In this document: in pieces, positions 1 to 5,918 of the stretch
Layout of the letters: each line of letters begins with the position of its first letter
Position numbering within the stretch: the first letter of the stretch is position 1
Assembly (NCBI GenBank): GCA_018648445.1
Contig: JABGRG010000092.1
Span: 1 to 15,765, forward strand
DNA: 15,765 bases
Direction: 5' to 3'
Origin: Rhodospirillales bacterium
GTDB taxonomy: Bacteria > Pseudomonadota > Alphaproteobacteria > Rhodospirillales_A > JACZKS01
Made by a program: the position numbers and the translations under genes
The notes under the pieces: model-generated
What the model saw: the letters and a program-made list of their open reading frames with translations, nothing else
Databases searched by the model: none
Told to the model about the DNA's origin: nothing

Positions 1-2
1 TT

Positions 3-80
3 GATGGGCCAGGGAATCCCGAAAACGGGCCAATCCGGCGGTTTTTTTGGCTGTGGGCTCTTTTATTCGCATTGGAATAA
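3..80 (+). CDS. possible C-terminal fragment of an upstream gene (clipped by window edge)
   Basis: Frame 3 is open from the window edge to a TAA at 78-80 and would encode about 25 residues. They run from a Gly/Pro/Asn-rich stretch into RRFFWLWALLFALE, which looks like a basic residue pair followed by a short hydrophobic tail. It is the only plus-strand frame that closes before the strong plus-strand terminator at 156-190, so it fits the end of an upstream gene. I do not recognise a family, and so short a piece could be open by chance. Confidence 0.22.
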   Translation, partial: DGPGNPENGPIRRFFWLWALLFALE

Positions 81-155
81 ACTTCGTCCCATTGGCGTCG
101 TTCACTGCACCCAGAGTATCTCTTCCAAGTGGCTCTCGGCAATGGTCTGGGCATT

Positions 156-190
156 GGGGTGTTTCACGCGAGCACGAAACACCCCTTTTT
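156..190 (+). terminator. intrinsic (Rho-independent) terminator
   Basis: A perfect 10-bp inverted repeat, GGGGTGTTTC (156-165) and GAAACACCCC (176-185), encloses a 10-nt loop and is followed at once by TTTTT (186-190). The T-tract lies only on the plus-strand side, so it should end transcription entering from the left edge. Read on the minus strand the hairpin has no downstream T-tract, so it is a poor terminator for the aldolase gene that ends at 266. The rest of 1-265 holds nothing else I can support. Confidence 0.82.
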
Positions 191-265
191 CAAAACCGCA
201 AATTCAAGACCACCCGCTTCCGTCTGTGGGCACCGTATTCTAAAGACGATCCGTACTTTTCTTCC

Positions 266-1309
266 CTACCCCTGTTCGTTCCACAACGTCCCGAATATTT
301 GCGCCGCCTGGTCCGCATCGTCCTGCGAGATGTGACGGTGGGTAACAAGGCGCATGGTGGAGGTCGGGTTGGGCAGTGTCCAGACACCGCGCGGTTTGAG
401 GGCTTCCGAGAACCAAGCGGCGTCGCGCCCGGATTTGGACAGATCGACCATGATGATATTGCTTTCGATATCATCCGGGTTGGCCAGGGCCGGGTCGATG
501 GCTTGGAGTTTTTCGGCCAGCCGTTTGGCAACTGCGTGATCCTCGCCCAGACGATCCACCATTTCCTCCAGGGCCACGATGCCGGGTGCGGCGATGACAC
601 CGGCCTGACGCAGGGTGCCGCCGATCATTTTGCGAATGGCGTGCGCGCGGGCCATGGTTTCGGCGGGCCCGACGATCACCGATCCGATGGGCGCGCTCAA
701 TCCCTTGGAAAGGCAGAAGCTGACCGTATCGACGTATTGCGCGATTTCGCGCGCGGCGACGCCCAAGGCGGCGGCGGCGTTGAAGATACGCGCACCGTCC
801 ATGTGAACGGGAATGCCGAATTCGTCGGCCAGTTCGCGAACCGCCGCCAGATGGTCCAGCGCCAGGGCCCGTCCACCCGCGTAGTTGTGGGTGCTCTCAA
901 CCTCAATCAGAACCGTGGGCAGTTGCCCGTCTTTCAGCTTGGGCTGAATGGCGGCACGCAGGGCACCCAAATCCATGGCCCCGTTGGCGCCCGGAACAGG
1001 CTTGTAAAACAGGCTGCCAACGGTGCTGATGGCACCCATTTCGGCGACCAGCAGGTGAGCCTTTTCGTGGGCCAGAACGGTACCCTGTTCCCGCACGTTG
1101 GCCATTACCGCAACCGTATTGGAAACGGTGCCGCTGACCACGAACAACCCCTCGTCCTTGCCCAGCATTTTGGCCGACAGTTGCTCAAGACGCCGCGCCG
1201 TGGGGTCGCGTTCGCGACCGTCGTCGCCCAGTTCGGCATCAAGAATGGCCTGGCGCATGGCGTCGGTGGGAAGGGTTACGGTATCGCTGCGAAGATCGAT
1301 AAGGCTCAT
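266..1309 (-). CDS. ltaE: low-specificity L-threonine aldolase (PLP-dependent, beta-eliminating lyase family)
   Basis: This fold-type I PLP enzyme of 347 aa has the usual family length. The family cleaves L-threonine and related beta-hydroxy-amino acids to glycine plus an aldehyde, in the cytoplasm. Visible landmarks are the N-terminal DLRSDT, the SGT turn near residue 60, His85 in HEKAH (the ring-stacking region), HMDGARIFNA with Asp171 (PLP nitrogen contact), SKGLSAP with Lys202 as the Schiff-base lysine, and RKMIGGTLRQAG. The usual Gly-Asp-Asp-x-Tyr loop reads GDDGRERDPT here, so the common Tyr is absent and side-chain preference may differ. The start is set by AGGAG about six bases upstream of the ATG. 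The gene is divergent from the GntR gene, and their shared 205-bp spacer holds a TGTATACA palindrome that could control both. No Rho-independent terminator is seen downstream on its strand. The physiological substrate is not determined. Confidence 0.88.
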   Translation of the reverse strand: MSLIDLRSDTVTLPTDAMRQAILDAELGDDGRERDPTARRLEQLSAKMLGKDEGLFVVSGTVSNTVAVMANVREQGTVLAHEKAHLLVAEMGAISTVGSLFYKPVPGANGAMDLGALRAAIQPKLKDGQLPTVLIEVESTHNYAGGRALALDHLAAVRELADEFGIPVHMDGARIFNAAAALGVAAREIAQYVDTVSFCLSKGLSAPIGSVIVGPAETMARAHAIRKMIGGTLRQAGVIAAPGIVALEEMVDRLGEDHAVAKRLAEKLQAIDPALANPDDIESNIIMVDLSKSGRDAAWFSEALKPRGVWTLPNPTSTMRLVTHRHISQDDADQAAQIFGTLWNEQG

Positions 1310-1407
1310 GAAATTCTCCTCCCGCCACTATTGGACGAGCTCTGGATTTTATTGCTTGGCCGCGAAGATAGCGGGAATGACCGAGCGACGCCACCAGCTA
1401 ATACCAA

Positions 1408-1459
1408 TTGACGCCCAAGTCTCTTGCATTTAATGTATACACTCTTTTATGCGTAACAA
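1408..1459. promoter_or_regulatory. GntR-type operator over divergent promoters
   Basis: On the plus strand TTGACG (1408-1413), a 17-bp spacer and TAATGT (1431-1436) form a plausible sigma-70 promoter for the GntR gene. The palindrome TGTATACA (1434-1441) overlaps its -10 element. On the minus strand TTGTTA (complement of 1454-1459), a 16-bp spacer and TACATT (complement of 1432-1437) could be the aldolase promoter, overlapped by the same palindrome. GntR proteins of the FCD subfamily commonly bind short GT-x-AC palindromes of this kind. The 13-mer TTAATGTATACAC (1430-1442) recurs exactly at 14770-14782. The plus-strand promoter would start RNA at about 1443-1445, which argues against the first in-frame ATG at 1449. 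Confidence 0.6.
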
Positions 1460-1514
1460 CATCCTTCTGTACGGTCTTTATCGGCTGTCGGTTGGACTGA
1501 AAGTTTGGGTGAAA

Positions 1515-2219
1515 ATGGCCGGAAAAGATGACGCCGGTTTGCCAGGAAAAACGGTGCGCCGCCGTTCACCGTTAACCGAAGAGGCCTACCAAGGCATAAA
1601 AGACGAAATTCTCGAGAATCGAATGGCGCCCGGATTTCAGGCGACCGAGCCCGAAGTCGCGGAAAGATTGGGCATGAGCCGCACACCCGTGCGCGAAGCG
1701 CTTATTCGCCTGCAGGAAGACGGTTTGGTCGAGGTTGTTCCGCGTCGCGGCATGCGTGTCCTGCCCGTTTCCCCCGATGACATGCGTGAAATCTACGAAG
1801 TTCTGTGCTGCGTGGAGACCGAGGCCGCCATGCTTCTTGCCGCGCGCCGGCCAAACGCCAACGATATCGCCGGTCTGGAAACAACAATTCGGAAAATGGA
1901 TGCGGCACTTGAGGCGGACGATCTGGACGCCTGGGCAAACGCCGATGCTGAATATCATAGCACCCTGCTCTCGCTTTGCGGCAACAAGCGGCTGGCGGCG
2001 ATCGCCACGACTTATCAAAACCAAGCCCACAGGGCGCGGATATTCACCCTTCGTTTGCGCGAACGTCCGGTCGGCTCGACCGACGACCACCGCGAACAGG
2101 TTGCAGCCATTCTCGATGGCGATGTTTTGCGGGTTCAAGAGCTTTACCGAGCCCATCGCGAGCGCGCCGCGACTGAACTTTTGGGAATCCTCCGACGGTT
2201 CAATCTCTATAGTCTCTAG
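1515..2219 (+). CDS. GntR-family transcriptional regulator, FadR/FCD subfamily
   Basis: A DNA-binding regulator of 234 aa. The N-terminal winged helix-turn-helix has the GntR signature (LGMSRTPVREALIRLQEDGLVEVVPRRGMRV). The C-terminal alpha-helical FCD ligand domain shows the usual metal-binding pattern: Asp and His in ADAEYH, then His in TDDHREQ and His in YRAHRERA. FCD domains usually sense small carboxylates. An in-frame ATG at 1449 would add 22 residues, but these are unlike GntR N-termini, lack a ribosome site and would start nearly at the predicted RNA 5' end, so 1515 is preferred although its own ribosome site is weak. The dehydrogenase gene follows after 11 bp, so the two are probably co-transcribed. 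The overlapping TGTATACA site suggests autoregulation, and the matching site before the TRAP gene suggests a second target. The effector is unknown. Confidence 0.9.
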   Translation: MAGKDDAGLPGKTVRRRSPLTEEAYQGIKDEILENRMAPGFQATEPEVAERLGMSRTPVREALIRLQEDGLVEVVPRRGMRVLPVSPDDMREIYEVLCCVETEAAMLLAARRPNANDIAGLETTIRKMDAALEADDLDAWANADAEYHSTLLSLCGNKRLAAIATTYQNQAHRARIFTLRLRERPVGSTDDHREQVAAILDGDVLRVQELYRAHRERAATELLGILRRFNLYSL

Positions 2220-2230
2220 GAAACGTCTAC

Positions 2231-3319
2231 ATGAGCGCCAACGAAACCTTCCGCATTGCCACGCTTCCCGGCGATGGAATCGGCCACGAAATCATTGCTG
2301 CTTGCACCGAAGTCCTGCGCGTTCTGGAAAAACGGGTCGGCGGCTTCAAACTGAATTACGAGTTTCTGGAAGCGGGCGCGGATTACTACCTGAAAACCGG
2401 CATCGACATAACCGATGAGGCTTTCCGCAAGGTTGGTGAAGCGGACGCCATTCTGCTGGGCGCCATGGGTCTGCCTTCGGTGCGCTATCCGGATGGGACC
2501 GAAATTTCACCGCATCTGAACATGCGCACGGCATATGGGCTTTACGCCGGTGTCCGCCCGGTAAAAGCCTATCCGAACGTGCCGGGACCGCTGTCCGACC
2601 CGCGCGCGGCAAACATCGACATGATTGTGTTGCGCGAGTCGACGGAAGGATTGTTTGCGTCACGGGGCGTGGGAAAAGTCACCGACGACACCGAGGGCAC
2701 GGAAACACTGGTGATTACGCGAGACACCTGCGAACGATTGTTCGACTTTGCCTTCAGGCTGGCACGCCGTCGCAAGGAGAAAGGCGGCAAAGGGCGCGTC
2801 ACGTGCGTCGACAAGTCAAACGTCTTTGTCGCGTTCGCCTTTTTCCGCAAGATTTTCGACGAACGGGCCGGCAACTTCCCGGATATCGAAACCGGCTACA
2901 ATTACGTGGACGCCATGGCGCTGGATATGGTGCGGCGACCGTGGGATTTCGATGTGCTGGTGGCCGAAAATATGTTTGCCGACATCCTTTCGGATCTGGG
3001 CGGCGGCATCATCGGCGGCATGGGCATGGCGTCATGCGCCGAGATCGGCGACGAACATGGTCTTTTCCAGCCCTCGCACGGCAGCGCGCCCGATATTGCC
3101 GGACAGGACAAAGCCAACCCGAGCGCGACCATCTTGTCAGCCGCCATGATGCTGGACTGGCTGGGTGAGCGGGCTGGATGCCAGGGCGCAATGGACGCGG
3201 CGCAGGTTCTGGAAGACGCCATCGAAAAAGGTTTCGCGACACAAACTCTGCGTCCTTGCGAATTCGGCGGCCCGGACGGAACCAAAGCCTACACAAAGAA
3301 ACTTATCGACCTGCTTTGA
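2231..3319 (+). CDS. isocitrate/isopropylmalate dehydrogenase-family enzyme, substrate unknown
   Basis: An NAD(P)-dependent beta-decarboxylating 2-hydroxyacid dehydrogenase homologue of 362 aa, the usual length. Landmarks match isopropylmalate dehydrogenase (IPMDH) with constant offsets: GDGIG near residue 14, Arg99, Arg109 and Arg135 (substrate carboxylate), Lys195 (DKSNV), and Asp227, Asp251, Asp255 (metal). HGSAPDIAGQDKANP at 283-297 is the adenine-binding loop and suggests NAD+. Two things are odd. The catalytic Tyr of the RExTxGxY motif is Phe142 (RESTEGLF), and the pocket residues before Arg99 read ISPHLNM instead of the leucine-rich IPMDH pattern. It is therefore unlikely to be LeuB. 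A tartrate/D-malate-type enzyme or an uncharacterised relative is more likely. AGGAAA lies about ten bases before the ATG. It follows the GntR gene by 11 bp, and its 3' end overlaps the convergent NanR-like gene by 17 bp. Confidence 0.85.
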   Translation: MSANETFRIATLPGDGIGHEIIAACTEVLRVLEKRVGGFKLNYEFLEAGADYYLKTGIDITDEAFRKVGEADAILLGAMGLPSVRYPDGTEISPHLNMRTAYGLYAGVRPVKAYPNVPGPLSDPRAANIDMIVLRESTEGLFASRGVGKVTDDTEGTETLVITRDTCERLFDFAFRLARRRKEKGGKGRVTCVDKSNVFVAFAFFRKIFDERAGNFPDIETGYNYVDAMALDMVRRPWDFDVLVAENMFADILSDLGGGIIGGMGMASCAEIGDEHGLFQPSHGSAPDIAGQDKANPSATILSAAMMLDWLGERAGCQGAMDAAQVLEDAIEKGFATQTLRPCEFGGPDGTKAYTKKLIDLL

Positions 3320-4013
3320 CTTCCCAGTAGGTGCGCGCAACCTCGCTCAGATGATCGCGCATGGCCGCTTCGGCGGCGTCCGCGTCGCGCGCGGCGATGG
3401 CCTCGAAAATGCGGGTATGAGCAGCGATTGCAGCGGCGGTTGCACCGGGATAGGCGTTGGATATGGCGCGCTGTTCTGACAGCCACTCCAGCAGGCCCTC
3501 GTGCAGCGCAGTCAGGATCTGGTTCTGGGCAATTACCGCCAAGACATAGTGAAACTCGACGTCGGTGCGCTCGAAATTCAGCGGCGTTCCCACCGCCCTC
3601 TTGTTGGCTTCCAGGGCTTCGGACAACATTTTAACATCGTCATCTGTCGCGTTGGCGGCGGCTTCGCGAACCAACGCCGTCTCGAACAGCATACGCGCGT
3701 CCTGAAATTGCCGAACGCCTTCGGGATCAGCCAGCAAGGCTCGGGCCGCCCCAGACAGCTCACCAATAAGTACCTCTGCTGTTGGCTTGGTGACGCGGGC
3801 CGGTTCACCGCTGTTTTGCGCGACCAATCCCATCTTGGAAAGGGCGAAAAGCGCCTCGCGCACGGCCGGACGACCGGTTCCGAATTCTTCCATGATTTTA
3901 CGTTCGGAAGGAAGCTGATCGCCCGGCGCGTAGTCGCCCTCAACGATCCGCCGCTCGAATTCGGCGGCGATTTCCTCGTACAGCTTCCTGCGTCGGATAA
4001 CCGGTCGTTTCAT
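3303..4013 (-). CDS. NanR-like GntR/FCD transcriptional regulator
   Basis: A repressor-type regulator of 236 aa. The GntR winged helix spans about residues 10-78 (QLPSERKIMEEFGTGRPAVREAL). The FCD domain follows, with the metal set Asp151, His155, His199 and His221. The stretch after the wing, GEPARVTKPTAEVLIGELSG, closely resembles E. coli NanR, the sialic-acid-responsive repressor, from memory. No sialic acid genes are present here. Longer upstream reading up to 4184 would run through the inter-gene hairpin into glxR, so the ATG at 4011-4013 is chosen, although its ribosome site is weak. The gene is last in the minus-strand VOC-tkt-hyi-glxR operon, 88 bp after glxR. It probably autoregulates that operon through GGTAT repeats at 8538-8556. 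Its last codons overlap the convergent dehydrogenase gene by 17 bp. Confidence 0.88.
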   Translation of the reverse strand: MKRPVIRRRKLYEEIAAEFERRIVEGDYAPGDQLPSERKIMEEFGTGRPAVREALFALSKMGLVAQNSGEPARVTKPTAEVLIGELSGAARALLADPEGVRQFQDARMLFETALVREAAANATDDDVKMLSEALEANKRAVGTPLNFERTDVEFHYVLAVIAQNQILTALHEGLLEWLSEQRAISNAYPGATAAAIAAHTRIFEAIAARDADAAEAAMRDHLSEVARTYWEVKAGR

Positions 4014-4036
4014 TTGGTGCGTGCCGGGTTCTCGGG

Positions 4037-4089
4037 TCCCGCAGGCCCCTGGGGGATGCCCCTGGGAGACGTCCCTGGGGCCTGCGGGA
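4037..4089. other. GC-rich inverted repeat between glxR and the NanR-like gene
   Basis: TCCCGCAGGCCCC (4037-4049) pairs perfectly with GGGGCCTGCGGGA (4077-4089). The loop repeats the CCCTGGG theme, which allows alternative inner pairings. There is no T-tract after it on the minus strand, the direction of transcription, so it is not a classical terminator. It may be a 3'-end stabiliser or attenuator that lowers expression of the regulator relative to glxR, or a copy of a dispersed palindromic repeat. Confidence 0.6.
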
Positions 4090-4101
4090 AATTTACCGAA
4101 A

Positions 4102-4980
4102 TCAGGCGACGTTGTGCTTGGCCAGCATTTCGAGGGCCTTGACCATAGCTGAATGATCCCACGCACCGCCGCCGTTTGCGGCACAGGCGTTGAACAATTC
4201 CTGCGCGGTTGCCGTGTTGGGCAGGCTAAGGCCCATCATGCGCGCATTGGAAAGGGCCAGATTGAGATCCTTCTGATGCAGGGCGATACGGAAGCCCGGA
4301 TCAAACGTGCGCTTGACCATGCGATCGCCATGGATCTCAAGGATCTTGGACGAAGCAAAGCCACCCATCAGGGCTTCACGAACCTTGGCCGGATCGGCTC
4401 CCGCCTTGGACGCAAACAACAGGGCTTCGGCGACGGCTTCGATATTGAGCGCGACGATGATCTGGTTGGCCACCTTGCAGGTTTGGCCGTCGCCATTGCC
4501 GCCAACCAGCGTGATGTTCTTGCCCATAAGGTCGAACAACGGCTTCACCGTGTCGAAGGTGCCCTGCGCGCCGCCGACCATGATGGTCAGGCTGGCGGCC
4601 TTGGCGCCAACTTCACCGCCGGAAACCGGGGCGTCCAGATACTGACAACCCAGATCGTTGATCTTTTTGGCGAATTCCTTGGTATCGACCGGCGAGATCG
4701 AGCTCATATCAACGACGATCTTGCCCGCGCTGAGGCCTTCGGCCACACCGCCCGCGCCGAACAGAACCTTGGCGACGTCCGGCGTATCGGGAACCATGAC
4801 GATAACCACTTCGGAGGCTTCGGCGGCTTCCTTGCCGTTCGCCACCTGCTTGACGCCCTTGCCCGTCAGTTCCTGCGGAATATCACCGATATCGCAGGCG
4901 CAAACTTCGTGACCGGCATCGGCCAGATGACCCGCCATGGGCGCGCCCATGATACCCACTCCAACGAAACCAATTTTCAT
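4102..4980 (-). CDS. glxR: 2-hydroxy-3-oxopropionate (tartronate semialdehyde) reductase
   Basis: A cytoplasmic enzyme that reduces tartronate semialdehyde to D-glycerate with NAD(P)H, in the glycerate route of glyoxylate use. The protein is 292 aa, typical of the 3-hydroxyisobutyrate dehydrogenase superfamily. It shows the N-terminal Rossmann motif GVGIMG (residues 7-12), the substrate signature DAPVSGGEVGA (117-126), catalytic Lys169 in GQTCKVANQ, and a C-terminal helical domain with HQKDLNLAL. From memory the sequence tracks E. coli GlxR closely over its whole length (for example MVPDTP, VDMSSISP, NITLVGGNGDG, FNACAANGG), which favours GlxR over L-threonate dehydrogenase. GGGAG lies about ten bases before the ATG. 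It is 27 bp downstream of hyi in the same operon. Glyoxylate carboligase, the usual producer of its substrate, is absent from the window. Confidence 0.93.
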   Translation of the reverse strand: MKIGFVGVGIMGAPMAGHLADAGHEVCACDIGDIPQELTGKGVKQVANGKEAAEASEVVIVMVPDTPDVAKVLFGAGGVAEGLSAGKIVVDMSSISPVDTKEFAKKINDLGCQYLDAPVSGGEVGAKAASLTIMVGGAQGTFDTVKPLFDLMGKNITLVGGNGDGQTCKVANQIIVALNIEAVAEALLFASKAGADPAKVREALMGGFASSKILEIHGDRMVKRTFDPGFRIALHQKDLNLALSNARMMGLSLPNTATAQELFNACAANGGGAWDHSAMVKALEMLAKHNVA

Positions 4981-5007
4981 GTCAAAAAACTCCCTCTAAC
5001 TGAATTT

Positions 5008-5784
5008 CTACTTGTAAGGCGCGAACCAGCCGAGGCCTGCCTCGGTGCCGGCCGCCGGAACGTACTCGCAACCGATCCAACCCTTGTAGCCGGCGGCATC
5101 GATCGCATCGAAAAGAAACGAATAGTTGATCTCGCCGGTACCCGGTTCGTGACGGCCCGGGGTGTCGGCAAGCTGCATGTGGGCGATGGAGCCGATATTG
5201 GCGGCAATGGTGTTGGCCAGTTCGCCTTCCATGCGCTGCATATGATAGATGTCGTATTGCAGCTTGAGGTTTTCGGCCCCGATTTCGGCGATGATTTCCA
5301 GTGCCTGCGCCGAATAGTTCAAAAAGAAACCGGGCATATCGCGGAAATTGATGGGCTCGATGATCAGCGTGATCCCAGCCTTGCCACCCTCGGCCGCGGC
5401 AAATTTCAGGTTCTCGACATAGGTCTGGCGAAGCTTGTCTTCATCGGCCCCTTCGGGCTTCAACCCGGCCATGGCGTGCAGCAACGGGCTTTTCAGAACC
5501 TTGGCGTACTCGATGGCCTTGCCGACGCCGTCCTGAAACTCGCCGACGCGATCGGGAAGACACGCGAGGCCACGCTCGCCCGCATCCCAGTTACCCGGAG
5601 GCATGTTGAACAAAGCCTGTTGCAGACCGTTGGCTTGCAGTTTCCCGGCCAGTTCGTCTTTATCGAAGGCATAGGGGAACAGGAATTCGACCCCCTTGAA
5701 ACCGCAACCGGCTGCCGCCGCAAAACGGTCCAGAAAATCGACTTCCGTAAACTGCATCGACAAATTAGCAGCGAATTTAGGCAT
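5008..5784 (-). CDS. hyi: hydroxypyruvate isomerase
   Basis: Interconverts hydroxypyruvate and tartronate semialdehyde, the substrate of the next gene's product. It is a TIM-barrel sugar-phosphate isomerase/epimerase family member of 258 aa, the normal Hyi length. Visible are the family start FAANLSMQF, FKGVEFLFPY (29-38), the metal/catalytic Glu143 in LIIEPINFRD, QYDIYHMQRMEGEL with Asp178, the EPGTGEINY segment (213-221), and Glu240 in GWIGCEY. GAGGAAAG is upstream of the ATG. The close match to E. coli Hyi (from memory) makes the related 2-oxo-tetronate isomerase less likely, and no DUF1537 kinase or class II aldolase is nearby to support that alternative. It lies 134 bp after transketolase and 27 bp before glxR. 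Confidence 0.93.
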   Translation of the reverse strand: MPKFAANLSMQFTEVDFLDRFAAAAGCGFKGVEFLFPYAFDKDELAGKLQANGLQQALFNMPPGNWDAGERGLACLPDRVGEFQDGVGKAIEYAKVLKSPLLHAMAGLKPEGADEDKLRQTYVENLKFAAAEGGKAGITLIIEPINFRDMPGFFLNYSAQALEIIAEIGAENLKLQYDIYHMQRMEGELANTIAANIGSIAHMQLADTPGRHEPGTGEINYSFLFDAIDAAGYKGWIGCEYVPAAGTEAGLGWFAPYK

Positions 5785-5894
5785 GGCGGACTCTTTCCTC
5801 TACTTGTGGTAACGCACTCAGATCAAATTGCATCGTTGTTCCTAGCGTTTTTCACGCGAGACGACAACAAAACCTTTGCGCATCGTGAATAAAT

Positions 5895-5909
5895 TTCCGC
5901 ATTGCGGAA
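5895..5909. promoter_or_regulatory. short perfect palindrome in the tkt-hyi gap
   Basis: TTCCGCA-T-TGCGGAA is a perfect inverted repeat of 7-bp arms, placed 10 bp past the transketolase stop in the 134-bp gap before hyi. On the transcribed strand it could fold as a 6-bp stem with a tight loop followed by an AT-rich stretch (partial terminator or processing site), or it could be a protein-binding site for an internal hyi promoter. Neither can be decided from sequence. Confidence 0.35.
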
Positions 5910-5918
5910 CTTACCGGC

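Noticed and set aside
163..173. TTTCACGCGAG shared between the terminator loop (163-173) and the tkt-hyi gap (near 5850)
   Set aside because: An 11-base match in unrelated contexts, with no symmetry or flanking similarity; taken as chance.
47..1411. 454-codon open frame on the plus strand across the aldolase gene
   Set aside because: It is the antisense shadow of the aldolase: the minus frame has all PLP-enzyme motifs and a good ribosome site, while this frame has no recognisable domain and crosses the terminator.
1449..1514. 22-residue N-terminal extension of the GntR protein
   Set aside because: No ribosome site, it starts within a few bases of the predicted RNA 5' end, and the residues are unlike GntR N-termini.
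2231..3319. Assignment of the dehydrogenase as LeuB
   Set aside because: The catalytic Tyr and the leucine-rich pocket are not conserved, and no leuC or leuD is adjacent.
4102..5784. hyi-glxR as a threonate/erythronate pathway (2-oxo-tetronate isomerase plus L-threonate dehydrogenase)
   Set aside because: Both proteins resemble E. coli Hyi and GlxR more closely, and no DUF1537 kinase or class II aldolase is present.
4153..5892. 579-codon plus-strand open frame over glxR and hyi
   Set aside because: Antisense shadow of two clear enzymes in high-G+C DNA. Composition is not protein-like and no family is recognised.
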